From Sinobacterium caligoides (GTDB lineage: Bacteria; Pseudomonadota; Gammaproteobacteria; Pseudomonadales; Sinobacteriaceae), in assembly GCF_003752585.1 (NCBI RefSeq), contig NZ_RKHR01000005.1, forward strand, positions 496,932 to 560,931: a stretch of DNA of 64,000 bases, given 5' to 3'. Below are positions 20,055 through 31,004 of the stretch, piece by piece. The notes under the pieces are model-generated. The model was not told where the DNA came from. It saw nothing but the letters and a program-made list of their open reading frames with translations, and searched no databases. Numbering within the stretch: position 1 is the first letter of the stretch; each line of letters starts with the position of its first letter. The translations under genes were made by a program, and so were the position numbers.

Positions 20055-23000
20055 CTACTGCTCCTCCCAGTACGAACGCTTCAGGGGTGATTCGCCGATC
20101 ACATCCTGACACTCGGTACCAACACAGACAATCGGCTTGCTGGTTGTTTTCTCTGTATCACCCGAGCCACTCGTATCCTTGGTGTAAATCACGGCGGCTT
20201 CAGAGGGAATACCGGCACTCGCTAAGTCAATATAAGATACCCCATCGCTATAACCGGTTTCTCCCGAGGTAATATTTCTGGCGTATAAGCGGCCAGAACC
20301 TATTCCCGGAGTACAACTCTGGCTACCTTGCCCGGGCGGGATATAACTGGTGAAGTAAACATTGCCACCGTATATGGTTGTTTCCGCCAATATTTTCTCG
20401 CCGTGTCCCGGCAGATCCATATACCAACCATAAAGGTCTCCACCGGTATACGATGCTGAACTATCATTCTCCTCCCTTGGGATCAGCGCCTGCTTTTCGG
20501 CAGCAAGAGCTTCTTTTTCTGTCGCTAGTGCGTCAGCAGCCTCTGCTGCCTGTATCTGCGCATTCGTTGCCGCAGGGTTAGTATTATCAACAGCGTGTTC
20601 GGCATTCGCAGTATCAACAATTTTCTGCTTATCATCGGCATCCTGCCTCGCAGAAGCTGCTTCTTGAGAGGCATTAGCAAAAACATCATTAGCCTCTGCA
20701 ATATCTGCTTCAGTCACAAAGGCAGATGATGCCACCGACACATCTTTTAAATCGCTCTCTGTAATAATGGACTCAAAGTCGCCGACGTAATTGTAACGTT
20801 TTGTTTGATCGTCTGGATTATTCGGTGATGTACCAACGAACCGGTCAAACAAGACATAAAGTCGATCATTGACCGTGGTCTCCAACGGGTGGGCGCGATA
20901 GCCTGAGCCAACGCTGATTGCCAAATACTCCCCCTGCAGTGAAATGTCTGGCGCATAGTAAAAACGCCTCACTTGGGCATTACCGCCACCATCGTTAAAA
21001 CTACCACCAAGATCGGCAATCAACCCGCCTGTAACAAGGTTCTTCACCTTGTTCGGTAAATTTTTCTTAAAATCAAAACGCCAAACTTTGCCAAGTATAT
21101 CGACGGCATAAGCCGAGTCTATAAAGCCGTCGGCATCAAAATCGATAATCGAAACATCGGCGGCAATGCTATTTTGCATATCTAATGATAAACCCGCATT
21201 ACCGACGCCGTCTCCCGCCATCCATAGGCGCTCCCCAGTTTCTGCATCGACAATATAGACCGCTGCCCCTTTGTCTTCACTTGTGGCAGCGGTCGCCTGA
21301 TCATGAACGGTGTCATAGCCGCCGGAGAAAATCAGAACATCTCTGTAGCACTTTGTTGTCCCCTTAGTCGTAGGCTCATCATCACACCACCAACGTATCT
21401 TGGCTTTTTTCGCTGTCGACCAGGTTTGCGCCAGCTTAGCAAAATCACCCTCGCCCCCTTTAATCACCCACTTAAGTTTTGGCGCGGACTTGTCTGTCAC
21501 ATCTAGTGCATAGTAATTACCGCCACCACGGCGCATCGCCAGGAACAAGTTAACTCGGTCTTCTGAGGTAACAGCGCCTACAGGGTTATCGATCCATGCA
21601 GAGATAGGACCATCTAAGCCATAGGTTTTATTGCTATTATTCCCAGACGAGAGTACCTCCTCATCATAATAGCTGGTTAAGTTGGGTAACAACGCTTGCG
21701 GTATATAGGCAAAGTATTCTTCGCCCGTCTCGCCGTTGAGAGCATGCAAAAAACCCAAGTTGGTCATCGCATAGACCACATCATCAGGCGACGCCTCAGT
21801 CGCGCCATAGCTGATCACGACCGGCGTACTGTGCAGCGGGTCGGCAACAAATTTATCGTTGGCCCAGTCCAACACCATCTTTCTTTTATCCGGGTCGACC
21901 CCTGCACCCAGTAGCTCTGTAGTTAACCCTGTATTACTCTCGCGTACTCGGCTACTCGGCAGCGTCAAATCAATTGCACCATCATCAGTTGAACCATCGA
22001 TTGAAGTATACAGTTTACGCTCTGCTGGTAACTGGTCAGCAAAACCACCAGCCTCGACACTGATCCCATCGGGCTGACCATCTGTCACCCAAAGGCTTGT
22101 GGAGCTCTCCTTGAACTGTCCCGTTGCACCATCCACAGCCACGGCACGGTCTTTATCAAGTATTTTCCCACCACTAGTAATAGTGAATTTCTTCACATTA
22201 CCCTGCCAATTATCGGTTTCTTTAGGCCTAAAGGCTGCGTAATACATATCCTCACGATGACGCAATCGATTAAAGGCATTCACCGTCACAGAAGGCGCTG
22301 CAAAAGAACCGTCAGAGGCAACAATTCTCGCAAATATATCTTCAAAAACTGTCTTCAGCTCATTCGCCGAGTTGGCTGCATAGGACTTACCGCCACCAGC
22401 CAGAGCCGTTGCATCTATCAGAGGCTTAGCCGCTTCAATATTAAAACCTATCATATAGGTCACAATGTTCTGCTTACCGGCCAAGTTAGTACCTAAACTA
22501 GACGTACTGTGGTCTGTTTCATACAACCACTTCGCTGCCTCATCCAAACAGCTTTGCCCGGGCGTTGTGGCCTTACTAACGCTCTTGCATTTGTCATCGC
22601 CCGTAAGAGCACTTCTCGTATTAATATCGTCATCAGCACCATTATCACTTTCAGGTACACCGTCGGTGAGCAGTACCACGTAGTTTTTCTGGCAAGCATC
22701 GACAATAGGGGTTTTATATCTAGTAGTATCACTCGAACGAGATGCCGATACACTTTTATAATTATTATCCTTTCCGTAACTCACCTTTTCACCACGATAA
22801 AAGCGCGCCGCCTCGGACATTGTCTCCGCCAACGGCGTACCGCCACCGGCAGGTATGTCGTTAATGACCCCCTTTAAAGCCTCTTTATTCGCATCAACCG
22901 ATACGTCTAAAAAATCACTAATGACATAGCCACCATGACTGCTACCGTTAAAACGCATCAAACCGATATTCAGACCTTCAGAGTCATCCACCAAATTTGT

Positions 23001-23705
23001 GGCCGTTTCCTTCATAACTTCGGTTCTAATATCTAGATCAGGTAGTGTTTTAACCCATTCAACATAACGGTGATAATTGTCGGTAACCAGTTTATAAGTC
23101 TTCGCATAATCGACATTGTTATCATTTTTACCGTCCCAGTTTATCGAATCATCTATATCGTTAGTATACCTACTACTGTATTTGACGTAGGCACCTTTAC
23201 GAGGATAGTTCCCTTGCTCGGTCTCACGATCTTTTTTACACTCAATAACATTGTTATCCCCCGTATAAGCATTTAACTGGTACATCCAACCCCGCTTATA
23301 ACTGCTCTTTTGCCTATAAACACTAAATTTATCTTCATACACCGGATTAAGCTTTCCAGCCTCGCTATTAAAATATGCGGTAGCACTAGTACAGCGGTTC
23401 CTGTCGAGGGGAATAGAGTGCACATTCCCGCGAGCAAGACCGCCCGTATAATTACGATAGACATAAAGCCGATCATTCTTCACCGTCCCTACATAAGTCG
23501 TATTGGGGTCGTAAGGAGGCCCTGCCACCTTCCAGGCCATACTACCTGATGAGTCTAGGATCATTAACACATTCGGCTGTTTTGTCGGCGCCTGCGACGC
23601 GGCATCCTTGACATATATTTCGGTGTCGTCCGCAATGGCACTGCCGAACCAGAACAAAAGGCAGCAAGCAATAGCTTTGACCGATGGATTTGTGGTTATA
23701 ATCAT
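20055..23705 (-). CDS. pilY1: PilY1-like type IV pilus tip adhesin
   Basis: This large secreted protein (1216 residues) has a signal peptide (SAIADD), an N-terminal VWA-like region with metal site DSSGS at 51-55, and a C-terminal PilY1 beta-propeller with the calcium loop [11 protein letters not shown] (about 851). PilY1 is a tip adhesin and a regulator of pilus retraction. A stretch at about 985-1080 is Ala/Glu/Asp-rich, predicted helical, and looks inserted into the propeller. The gene sits between minor pilin genes and starts 16 bp after a small secreted protein gene. Confidence 0.93.
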   Translation of the reverse strand: MIITTNPSVKAIACCLLFWFGSAIADDTEIYVKDAASQAPTKQPNVLMILDSSGSMAWKVAGPPYDPNTTYVGTVKNDRLYVYRNYTGGLARGNVHSIPLDRNRCTSATAYFNSEAGKLNPVYEDKFSVYRQKSSYKRGWMYQLNAYTGDNNVIECKKDRETEQGNYPRKGAYVKYSSRYTNDIDDSINWDGKNDNNVDYAKTYKLVTDNYHRYVEWVKTLPDLDIRTEVMKETATNLVDDSEGLNIGLMRFNGSSHGGYVISDFLDVSVDANKEALKGVINDIPAGGGTPLAETMSEAARFYRGEKVSYGKDNNYKSVSASRSSDTTRYKTPIVDACQKNYVVLLTDGVPESDNGADDDINTRSALTGDDKCKSVSKATTPGQSCLDEAAKWLYETDHSTSSLGTNLAGKQNIVTYMIGFNIEAAKPLIDATALAGGGKSYAANSANELKTVFEDIFARIVASDGSFAAPSVTVNAFNRLRHREDMYYAAFRPKETDNWQGNVKKFTITSGGKILDKDRAVAVDGATGQFKESSTSLWVTDGQPDGISVEAGGFADQLPAERKLYTSIDGSTDDGAIDLTLPSSRVRESNTGLTTELLGAGVDPDKRKMVLDWANDKFVADPLHSTPVVISYGATEASPDDVVYAMTNLGFLHALNGETGEEYFAYIPQALLPNLTSYYDEEVLSSGNNSNKTYGLDGPISAWIDNPVGAVTSEDRVNLFLAMRRGGGNYYALDVTDKSAPKLKWVIKGGEGDFAKLAQTWSTAKKAKIRWWCDDEPTTKGTTKCYRDVLIFSGGYDTVHDQATAATSEDKGAAVYIVDAETGERLWMAGDGVGNAGLSLDMQNSIAADVSIIDFDADGFIDSAYAVDILGKVWRFDFKKNLPNKVKNLVTGGLIADLGGSFNDGGGNAQVRRFYYAPDISLQGEYLAISVGSGYRAHPLETTVNDRLYVLFDRFVGTSPNNPDDQTKRYNYVGDFESIITESDLKDVSVASSAFVTEADIAEANDVFANASQEAASARQDADDKQKIVDTANAEHAVDNTNPAATNAQIQAAEAADALATEKEALAAEKQALIPREENDSSASYTGGDLYGWYMDLPGHGEKILAETTIYGGNVYFTSYIPPGQGSQSCTPGIGSGRLYARNITSGETGYSDGVSYIDLASAGIPSEAAVIYTKDTSGSGDTEKTTSKPIVCVGTECQDVIGESPLKRSYWEEQ

Positions 23706-23721
23706 CGTTCTCCCTCCTTTT

Positions 23722-24063
23722 TTATAGGTAGCGTTTGAGCATTAACACATGCGTTTGATCATTTGTTACCACAACATCTGCAACAAACGACTGCCAGTGT
23801 AAATAACGGCTCGGCAAAACCTCAATATCCCCTGCGGCCTGCTGCATTTTCACCAATGTTGCCGGCGTAACTATTGCACCTTCAATGGTGCAGCCTGGGC
23901 CATAACACTCAGAAAACCTAAAGCGCAACGTCATCTGCCCCGCCGCCTCATCATGACCGACAACCTCAACCTGGGCCTGCTCATAAATAAGATCCTCCGC
24001 AGACACAGACAAAGCCAATAAACCCAACACGCTCAGCGTTAATACTGTTATTAATTGCTTCAT
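23722..24063 (-). CDS. Small secreted protein in the pilY1 operon
   Basis: From the ATG at 24063 (AGGGAA upstream) the product has about 113 residues: a signal peptide MKQLITVLTLSVLGLLALSVSA and a small soluble domain with CYGPGC, a possible disulfide. A longer frame to 24108 would overlap pilX. Its place between pilX and pilY1 suggests a role in pilus biogenesis, but I do not recognise the family. Confidence 0.7.
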   Translation of the reverse strand: MKQLITVLTLSVLGLLALSVSAEDLIYEQAQVEVVGHDEAAGQMTLRFRFSECYGPGCTIEGAIVTPATLVKMQQAAGDIEVLPSRYLHWQSFVADVVVTNDQTHVLMLKRYL

Positions 24064-24091
24064 CAGATGATTCCCTAGCTTTATCTGGTTA

Positions 24092-24553
24092 TTATTTCGG
24101 CTTAACATAGGTTAACGCCTGTGTTTGATTGGAATGAATATTTTGTGAGTCAAGCTCAACATTGCTTTGTAAAATCAGGCGCATGCCTGTCGCAGAACCG
24201 CCCTCAATACTATTGCCAATCGAGGCCCTGGTATCGCCGGCATATTCAAGTGAGATCGACTGTGTTAACGCGGTATCGTCGGCAGTTATTTGCGTGAGAT
24301 TCTGCTCAACCCCTTGCACTGAAACGGCACTGACAATATTCGCATCATCATCGATCAGCTTTGCCAGCTGCCCCTCGATCTCGCCCTGCGACTGCTCAAA
24401 AACACGTTCAGAAAACTGCAGGTTTCTCGCCATCAGACTCTGAAAATGACCGCTCTCGAGCAACGACACCGCGACGACGGTCATCACCAGCAACAGGATC
24501 AGCGTCACCATCAAAATACTTCCGCGCTGTTTACAGCTTGTTATTGTTTGCAT
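24092..24553 (-). CDS. pilX: Minor pilin-associated protein PilX
   Basis: The 153 residues start with QRGSILMVTLILLLVMTVV, the PilX N-terminus, in which the prepilin Glu-5 is absent and the cleavage-site Gly is kept. A soluble domain follows. It acts with PilV, PilW, PilE and FimU to start pilus assembly. It follows pilW by 10 bp. Confidence 0.85.
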   Translation of the reverse strand: MQTITSCKQRGSILMVTLILLLVMTVVAVSLLESGHFQSLMARNLQFSERVFEQSQGEIEGQLAKLIDDDANIVSAVSVQGVEQNLTQITADDTALTQSISLEYAGDTRASIGNSIEGGSATGMRLILQSNVELDSQNIHSNQTQALTYVKPK

Positions 24554-24563
24554 AGTTCACCGT

Positions 24564-25328
24564 TTAGAATTCTTCGCTTAAGGCGTTATTGAGCCGCAAC
24601 GTGGTGGTAAAAACTTTTCTCGCCTGCCTGTCGTTAAAGGTCTGTGTGGCACGATCCAACACGATATACTTGACACTCTCGTTTTCACCGCTGCCTACAG
24701 CGGCACCACTGCTGGCAAGCAAGGCAAATTTTACCGCGATCACCTCACGCCAATCTGTCCCCACACGGTCGGCACTGACATAGCGGCGCACGCTGTTGTC
24801 ACTATCACGAATGCCGTATAACACCTGGAAATCATCGATGCCGGCCACCAGCATGGTCTCCGGACCGACAGCCACGCCATCGATATAGCTTCGACACATC
24901 AACCCGTTGACTTGGTTTTGAGTAGCCAGATAAAAACGATTGACGACAATCTTCTTTTTATTGCCGGTTAGGTCATTACCCGCACAATCAACATCATTAC
25001 TGGGGTCAATCATCATCGCGATCGCGTCGCTACCGGCAATGCCTCCGTCACTTGTACATGAGCTGCCAGCACAGTTGCTGCCAATATCAAACATCCCTGC
25101 GATATAGCCGTTCTTAGGGTCTCTAAAGCCCGCCATGCGTAGCTGACGCGTTAAAATCGCACTGGCAAAGCGACCGTTCTCTTGCACGCGGTTACTATTA
25201 TCGGTTGTGTTAGCCATCCTGTTGCTTCCCACCATCACCTGTGAGGCCGCCAATAACACCACGCCACTGAGCGCCATGGTCACCATCAACTCTATCAGGG
25301 TGAAGCCCCCTTGCTTATGAATGCGCAT
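24564..25328 (-). CDS. pilW: Minor pilin PilW
   Basis: The 255 residues begin MRIHKQGGFTLIELMVTMALSG, a standard prepilin leader with Glu-5. The long globular domain contains several Cys residues. The ATG at 25328 overlaps the pilV stop (TGATG), so translation is coupled. The open frame extends upstream to 25463, but that part lies inside pilV. Confidence 0.88.
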   Translation of the reverse strand: MRIHKQGGFTLIELMVTMALSGVVLLAASQVMVGSNRMANTTDNSNRVQENGRFASAILTRQLRMAGFRDPKNGYIAGMFDIGSNCAGSSCTSDGGIAGSDAIAMMIDPSNDVDCAGNDLTGNKKKIVVNRFYLATQNQVNGLMCRSYIDGVAVGPETMLVAGIDDFQVLYGIRDSDNSVRRYVSADRVGTDWREVIAVKFALLASSGAAVGSGENESVKYIVLDRATQTFNDRQARKVFTTTLRLNNALSEEF

Positions 25329-25891
25329 CACATAATCACCGTTTGAGTCAGAGTTTGTACTTGGCCAGCCTGTTGATCGACAGCCTCCGACGCTTTTGAC
25401 CGCCAGTTTATCGTGATGGTGTGCGCCGTTCCCGCCGGGCAACTCCCCTCTACGGCAGCACAATCAATGCTAAGAGTCTGATCAAGCATATGACTCGCCG
25501 AACCACTTTTAACGCCAGGGACCTTGTTACCACACGCCAATTCCCACAAGTCGTAGGTGGCAAGTTGTGCTGCCGTACAATTCACTCCATCGCCCACTGC
25601 CGCGAGGGAGTAGTCGGAGCACATCATCGCCGGTTGGACGGCGCAGTCGAGGGTATCGGCAGCAGTCTTGTAGTCGGTGGCATAAGCCCCCTTAGTATTG
25701 GCGCGCATCCTCGAGGTGATCTCCTGCATCATCATCACCGCTTGAGAGCGCTGAGAATTATCCAGCTCTTCCTTTAACGATAACGAGTGCATGGTAGCGA
25801 TACCGAGCAAGCCGATAGAGAAAATAAACACCGCGACCAATAGCTCTATTAATGTAAAGCCATGGCGATAGACAATATTATTCAAAAGCAT
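25328..25891 (-). CDS. pilV: Minor pilin PilV
   Basis: The prepilin leader reads RHGFTLIELLVAVFIFSIGLLG. The rest (187 residues in all) has the PilV pattern with QSQAVMMMQEITSRM-like helix content and several Cys. It is the first gene of the minor pilin operon and is divergent from fimT. Confidence 0.88.
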   Translation of the reverse strand: MLLNNIVYRHGFTLIELLVAVFIFSIGLLGIATMHSLSLKEELDNSQRSQAVMMMQEITSRMRANTKGAYATDYKTAADTLDCAVQPAMMCSDYSLAAVGDGVNCTAAQLATYDLWELACGNKVPGVKSGSASHMLDQTLSIDCAAVEGSCPAGTAHTITINWRSKASEAVDQQAGQVQTLTQTVIM

Positions 25892-25974
25892 ACTGAAACT
25901 ACTTCCATCAAGACCAACTGACAGCGGGTTGATCGTGGTTTATTATTGTTGACAGAAAAACATGTTTTTATTAT

Positions 25975-25999
25975 AAAAATCAGCTAACTGCTGATTTTT
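25975..25999. terminator. Strong hairpin in the pilV/fimT divergent region
   Basis: A 10-bp perfect stem AAAAATCAGC / GCTGATTTTT has a 5-nt loop and A/T tracts on both sides, like a bidirectional terminator. It lies between divergent starts, so it may insulate the two promoters or attenuate pilV transcription. Confidence 0.6.
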
Positions 26000-26143
26000 A
26001 ACACCCTAATCGGCTCTCGCGCTTGACCGCCAAAGCGGTTGCTTTTTATACCTTTATAATAGCAATCGTACCATAACGATGTAGAATATCAGCCATAATA
26101 TAACGAAGTTTCTAACAGATTAGATCTGGCAGGCAAAAGTATA

Positions 26144-26656
26144 ATGATAATTCACACCCAGCAAGAGAACGGCTTCACACTTATCGAAGCCATGATTGTC
26201 ATCTTATTGATTTCTATACTAACCGCGATCGCCGTACCGTCATGGCGCAGTGTGATGACCAACAACAACATCAACGCAGCTCAGAAGCCACTGCGCAGTA
26301 GTTTACAGCTCGCCCGTTCCGAAGCGATCTCGCGACGCAGCCCCATCTTTGTCACTGCAGCCGCTGGCGGCTTTGCTGACGGCTGGGTGATATCCTCCTT
26401 GGCTGCGACCACATTCGCCAACTGTAACGTCGGCTCACCCGCCGCCGCTCTAGAGTGCATCTCAGTAGCCAAACCCTTGCCGGGCCTCTCTATCGCAAGT
26501 ACGCAAGCACAAATTAGGTTCAACGCCAACGGTCAGGCCAGCGCAAACACATTTACAATCTGTGATGAGGCGAACTCTAGCGATATCGACGGCCTTCAAC
26601 TTAGCCTTTCATCCTCCGCCGTCATCAACACAAGCTCACGAGCATGTGGGAGTTAG
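26144..26656 (+). CDS. fimT: GspH/FimT-family pseudopilin
   Basis: The 170 residues start with QENGFTLIEAMIVILLISILTAIAVPSW, a prepilin N-terminus with Glu-5. RSSLQLARSEAISRR follows, typical of the FimT/FimU/GspH family. It is divergent from the minor pilin operon and probably contributes to the same pilus. FimT and FimU cannot be separated from sequence alone. Confidence 0.85.
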   Translation: MIIHTQQENGFTLIEAMIVILLISILTAIAVPSWRSVMTNNNINAAQKPLRSSLQLARSEAISRRSPIFVTAAAGGFADGWVISSLAATTFANCNVGSPAAALECISVAKPLPGLSIASTQAQIRFNANGQASANTFTICDEANSSDIDGLQLSLSSSAVINTSSRACGS

Positions 26657-26850
26657 TTAATCAATGAAATGCCACGGAAGGCTGAACGATAACTGTAGAA
26701 AACAACGTCAACAGCAATAATCGGGCGACAACAAACAGTAGCCACAGTAAACGCAACAGCGCGCTATCGATAAAGACGACAGGATTTCATTCAGCAAGAA
26801 TTAGCAAGAGAGAATAACGAGGAAAACACCCGAGAAGGGCTATCAAGAGA

Positions 26851-26935
<85 letters not shown>

Positions 26936-26977
26936 ATCAGGACACGACTGTATAGGATAAGAGGGACAATCTAAGAA

Positions 26978-27052
26978 TGGCAGGGGTAGCTGGATTCGAA
27001 CCAACGCATGCCAGGATCAAAACCTGGTGCCTTACCGCTTGGCGATACCCCT
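26978..27052 (-). tRNA. tRNA-Gln (anticodon TTG)
   Basis: Acceptor AGGGGTA/TACCCCT, anticodon loop TTTTGAT and an encoded CCA are visible. It is close to E. coli glnU and identical in sequence to the second Gln copy at 27227-27301. Confidence 0.96.
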
Positions 27053-27083
27053 AACATTTTCTGACTCTCGAAGAGAGAAAGAA

Positions 27084-27168
<85 letters not shown>

Positions 27169-27226
27169 ACATAGATTGAGCCGGAGCTCTAACTACAGTA
27201 CTGTAGACTTTTATCAATCACAAAGA

Positions 27227-27301
27227 TGGCAGGGGTAGCTGGATTCGAACCAACGCATGCCAGGATCAAAACCTGGTGCCTTACCGCTTGGCGATACCCC
27301 T
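27227..27301 (-). tRNA. tRNA-Gln (anticodon TTG)
   Basis: Second copy of the 75-nt tRNA-Gln with encoded CCA, between the second and third Leu genes. Confidence 0.96.
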
Positions 27302-27370
27302 GTAGCTTTACACTTACATCTTCAAAACTGACCACCTACTCAATAACGACAAAGTCATTATAAAAAGAGA

Positions 27371-27455
<85 letters not shown>

Positions 27456-27496
27456 ATAAAACACACTCAAAGAGCAGCGAGGCTGTCTCGTTGTGT

Positions 27497-27531
27497 GGGG
27501 CGCATTATATAAACTTTCACACCTAACACAA
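27497..27531 (-). promoter_or_regulatory. Promoter of the tRNA operon with GC-rich discriminator
   Basis: On the minus strand, TTGTGT (27531-27526), a 16-bp spacer and TATAAT (27509-27504) are followed directly by GCGCCCC. A GC-rich discriminator is typical of stringently controlled stable-RNA promoters. From about 27532 to 27873 I see no gene. Confidence 0.75.
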
Positions 27532-27873
27532 CCCCTATTTTCAAGTTTCGCTATAGAAGCGCCCTATTCCCCCCGATGATCGCTTAACCGACTGCGATGA
27601 AACAAGTTAACACGCCGTCTAATACCTCGATTAACGAGGCAGCGAAGGCCTTATAGGGTATTTTCGATAGCGCTCAAAGTCACGTAGCGCGACACCAATA
27701 ACCACCCAGCAGCGGCGAAAAGTGAGGGCGAAGAGTAAGAACGAAAGAAAGCAGAGAATGGAAGGAAACACAGAGCGGATCGGGGAGCCCCAGTTGGCAG
27801 CGATGCCGAGCACAGGGGCTTATATAGAACAGACTAGCGGTGGCGAAACAGGTAAGACCGTGCGCTCGGTCCG

Positions 27874-28248
27874 TCAGCTAGCGCTCTCATCCTGCTCTGG
27901 CTTGTGCGTGACATGACGGACAATACTGGCAACCACTGCGATGCTGACACCGAGGGCGGTAATCGACAGCAGCGGCTTCGCCGCCCGCATGACACCTTCG
28001 GGGTTCTTGGCGAGAAATTCCATGACCAGAATGATGAATGCTGGCGCCATCGTATCCACATTGCCCATATCACCGCAGGCAAAGGCCGGCGTCATTAAGA
28101 TGGCCGCAGCGATAATACGCAGTATTTGTCGCACCAAACGATTACTGAACCAGCCGCTGATGCGCCAGGCAACAATCAAACACATCAAAGCACAGACCGA
28201 GTAAACTGCCCAGGCGATCGTGCTATCGGAGTAATCTGCTAAATTCAT
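27874..28248 (-). CDS. Hypothetical membrane protein
   Basis: The product has about 124 residues and three predicted membrane helices, with a charged C-terminal tail. The ATG at 28248 has GAAGG 7 nt upstream and is preferred over 28266. No family is recognised. It is downstream of ycgN on the same strand. Confidence 0.6.
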   Translation of the reverse strand: MNLADYSDSTIAWAVYSVCALMCLIVAWRISGWFSNRLVRQILRIIAAAILMTPAFACGDMGNVDTMAPAFIILVMEFLAKNPEGVMRAAKPLLSITALGVSIAVVASIVRHVTHKPEQDESAS

Positions 28249-28290
28249 TGCCATACCTTCTATCAATTATCGTCAATTATTGCGCTGCTA

Positions 28291-28761
28291 TCACTCGATC
28301 CAACGAATGATATGCTCCTGCATGCCATCGGGGTGCACGTTCGCATCGGATAGTACCCGCCCCTTAATCGACACACCGGCCTCGACCACACTTTCCGCGT
28401 TGCCAGAGATCAACGGATGCCAATCATACAACGGTTTTCCCTCAGAAATTAACCGGTAAGCGCAAGTCGAGGGCAACCAGTGAAATAAGGGAATGTCTTC
28501 GATCGTCAGCCAGACACACTCGGGGACCAAATCGTTGCGCTGCTGGTAGACGGTACACTGGCAGCTGTCATCATCCATATAGCGGCAAGCCACCTTGGTA
28601 TAATGCACCTCGCCGGTATCTTCGTCTTCCAGTTTATGCAGACAGCACTTGGCGCAGCCATCACACAGTGACTCCCACTCACTCTTGCTCATCTGCTCGA
28701 GCGTCTTACGCTCCCAGAAAGGCTCTTGATTCGATCTATTGGCAGACATCTTTTTTACCAC
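28291..28761 (-). CDS. ycgN: YcgN family cysteine-cluster protein (UPF0260)
   Basis: The 156 residues carry the cysteine cluster CDGCAKCCLHKLED then CRYMDDDSCQC, typical of YcgN/UPF0260, a probable metal- or Fe-S-binding fold of unknown role. WHPLISG and SDANVHPD-like C-terminal motifs also fit. It follows ycgL as in many gammaproteobacteria. Confidence 0.9.
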   Translation of the reverse strand: MVKKMSANRSNQEPFWERKTLEQMSKSEWESLCDGCAKCCLHKLEDEDTGEVHYTKVACRYMDDDSCQCTVYQQRNDLVPECVWLTIEDIPLFHWLPSTCAYRLISEGKPLYDWHPLISGNAESVVEAGVSIKGRVLSDANVHPDGMQEHIIRWIE

Positions 28762-28799
28762 GTTCTAATAATACCGCTGACAGAGGGCGCGCCCGCCAA

Positions 28800-29087
28800 C
28801 TAGTGATTGAGGCGATTGTTCTGTGCCACGACCGCCGCCACCTCGGCATCCTGAGGTGGAGGAAGCTGAAGATAGAAGCCTTTCTCTTCGAGCTCAGCCA
28901 ATAGTTTCTCGCCGCTCATCCGCGCCAACTTTTTTTCCGGCGTAATCAACAAGGTCATGCTCTTTTCAAGCTTACCTGTTATTTCTAATAAGGATTCCGG
29001 CACCCGCTCCAACCCCACGTCACGACGCACATAGAGATAGGCGTCGACTTTCTTGGCCAGACGATAGACATCACACAACACTTTCAT
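28800..29087 (-). CDS. ycgL: YcgL domain protein
   Basis: The 95 residues match the YcgL family: CDVYRLAKKVDAYLYV near the start and GFYLQLPPPQ near the end. Its function is not known. The order rnd-ycgL-ycgN is conserved in related bacteria, but here a strong terminator separates rnd from ycgL. Confidence 0.88.
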   Translation of the reverse strand: MKVLCDVYRLAKKVDAYLYVRRDVGLERVPESLLEITGKLEKSMTLLITPEKKLARMSGEKLLAELEEKGFYLQLPPPQDAEVAAVVAQNNRLNH

Positions 29088-29146
29088 GACTCAACCCACG
29101 GTAACTTCGCATACAGCCGGGGACTCGTCGTAGAGGCCCTTGGCAC

Positions 29147-29179
29147 AAAAAACGCCGTATTCAGCATCTGAACACGGCG
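29147..29179 (-). terminator. Terminator of rnd
   Basis: A 12-bp stem (CGCCGT.TTCAG arms, one mismatch) with a 3-nt loop is followed on the minus strand by TTTTTT. Confidence 0.9.
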
Positions 29180-29219
29180 CGATCTATCTGGCTCGCATTG
29201 TACAGAAAAATAACCGCGC

Positions 29220-30332
29220 TTACAGTGCCGCGATTAAGGCATCGCCGAACAGTGCTGCCCGCCAGCCTTGCAGATTAGCCGGCAACGCCTCCAGCGTCTT
29301 CGGCTGTACACGGATACACTGTTCTATATCCTTCTTCTTCAACAATAATTCGACCGCCATCTGCTGCTGCTCGGCCACCTCCGTAGCCACCGCACGCAGC
29401 CGTTTGATCACGGCAGCAGACTCCGAACCCAAGGGTTTTGGCAGGCACTGCGGCAGTTGCTCAGCCGATGTAGACATAGCACTCTGCACCAGCGCCAACA
29501 GGCTATCGCCGTTGTTGCGTACAAAAGAGGCCGGTATGCCTTGGATGTCGGACAACTCTGCCAGACGCTTGGGCTTACGCTTGGCGATATCCCACAACAT
29601 GCCATCCTTCAGCCAGCGGCTGCGGGGAATATCGAGCTTGCGAACCCGCTGCTCACGCAGCTCGCACAACTGCATCAAGATATGCAGTTCGACCGCCGAT
29701 AGCTTCCAGGCCGATTTCACCTTCAAGTATTGGCAGTCGCTGCGCTGTAGGTAACGCTGGTTATCGAGCATGCGCTCGCCTTCATCGAGCACCCAGTCGT
29801 TGCGTCCACATTGCTCGCCCCGAGCAAACAACAGCTTAAAGCCTTCAAACAGATAGCTGACATCCATTGCCGCATAGAGGCACTGACTATCCGTGAGCGG
29901 ACGACGCAACCAGTTAGAGCGCGTCTCACCCTTCGGAATATCGACATCGAGCAACGCCTTCATCAAGCCGGCATAACCTACCGAGAAGCCTTCACCTAAC
30001 ATCGCCGCGGCGATCTGCGTGTCGTACAACGGCTGCGGCATCACACCCAGCAGGCGCTGAAAGACCTCTAAATCCTCAGAGCAGGCATGAAAAATCTTAA
30101 TCACCTGCGGCGCGGTCAACACTTCGGCCAACGGCGACAACTCGGTGATCGCCAGCGGATCCAGTAGGTAGGTGTTATCACCATCGCCAATCTGAATCAG
30201 CGCCGCAATCGGATAGAAGGTGTCTGTGCGCATAAACTCGGTGTCGATCGCAATCGCATCACACTGCAGCCAACTATCGGCCAGCTGCCGCAGCTGCGCC
30301 GCCGACTCTATCCAGCGAAACTCTGTCTTCAT
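29220..30332 (-). CDS. rnd: Ribonuclease D
   Basis: This 3'-5' exoribonuclease trims tRNA and other stable RNA precursors. The DEDDy residues are D30 and E32 in IDTEFMR, D87 in HACSEDLEVF, and Y153 and D157 in YAAMDVSYL. An HRDC domain follows (about 210-285). The 370-residue length is normal. Confidence 0.95.
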   Translation of the reverse strand: MKTEFRWIESAAQLRQLADSWLQCDAIAIDTEFMRTDTFYPIAALIQIGDGDNTYLLDPLAITELSPLAEVLTAPQVIKIFHACSEDLEVFQRLLGVMPQPLYDTQIAAAMLGEGFSVGYAGLMKALLDVDIPKGETRSNWLRRPLTDSQCLYAAMDVSYLFEGFKLLFARGEQCGRNDWVLDEGERMLDNQRYLQRSDCQYLKVKSAWKLSAVELHILMQLCELREQRVRKLDIPRSRWLKDGMLWDIAKRKPKRLAELSDIQGIPASFVRNNGDSLLALVQSAMSTSAEQLPQCLPKPLGSESAAVIKRLRAVATEVAEQQQMAVELLLKKKDIEQCIRVQPKTLEALPANLQGWRAALFGDALIAAL

Positions 30333-30372
30333 AAATTATCAGCCCTATAGCATTCTGTTGTTTGTTCGCTCG

Positions 30373-30399
30373 GAAAAACACTCGGTGATGACCACCGAG
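30373..30399 (-). terminator. Terminator of the dnaX-ybaB-recR operon
   Basis: A stem CTCGGTG / CACCGAG with a 5-nt loop begins directly after the recR stop codon and is followed by TGTTTTT on the minus strand. Confidence 0.85.
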
Positions 30400-31002
30400 C
30401 TAGAGATCAATCTGCTTGCGCCCGGCCATGGCATGCGCCAAGGTGCCGCCATCGACATATTCCAGTTCGCCACCCAGGGGAACACCATGGGCAATTCGGC
30501 TCACCAGAACGCCCTGGCTCTGTAGCTGTTCGGAGATATAAAACGCCGTCGCCTCCCCTTCTACCGTCGGGTTGGTCGCCATAATCACTTCTTTCACGCC
30601 AGCTTCATCGACACGTCGCAACAGCTCGTCGACACCGATTTCCTCAGGGCCAATACCATCGATAGGCGACAGGTGCCCCATCAACACGAAGTAGAGGCCG
30701 CTGTAACCGCCGGTCTGCTCAATCGCCAATACATCGGAAGGCGTCTCGACGACGCATAACAACTTCTCATCGCGACGTGGTGAATCACACAGGTTGCAGA
30801 TTTCCTGCTCGGTAAACGTTCGGCACTTCTGACAACGCCCGACACCGTCCATCGCCAGCTTTAATACCTCACTGAGATGGCGGCCGCCTTCGCGGTCACG
30901 CTCCAACAGCTGCATTGCCATACGCTGGGCAGATTTTGGCCCCACCCCGGGTAGACAACGTAGCGCGCTAATCAACTGCTCAATAAGAGGACTAAAACTC
31001 AT
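30400..31002 (-). CDS. recR: Recombination mediator RecR
   Basis: The 200 residues hold an N-terminal HhH segment ([13 protein letters not shown]), a zinc finger with CQKC and CNLC, a TOPRIM domain ([15 protein letters not shown]) and a C-terminal Walker-B-like end. It loads RecA at gaps with RecF and RecO. Its ATG lies 2 bp after the ybaB stop, and the gene ends at a terminator. Confidence 0.96.
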   Translation of the reverse strand: MSFSPLIEQLISALRCLPGVGPKSAQRMAMQLLERDREGGRHLSEVLKLAMDGVGRCQKCRTFTEQEICNLCDSPRRDEKLLCVVETPSDVLAIEQTGGYSGLYFVLMGHLSPIDGIGPEEIGVDELLRRVDEAGVKEVIMATNPTVEGEATAFYISEQLQSQGVLVSRIAHGVPLGGELEYVDGGTLAHAMAGRKQIDL

Positions 31003-31004
31003 TA

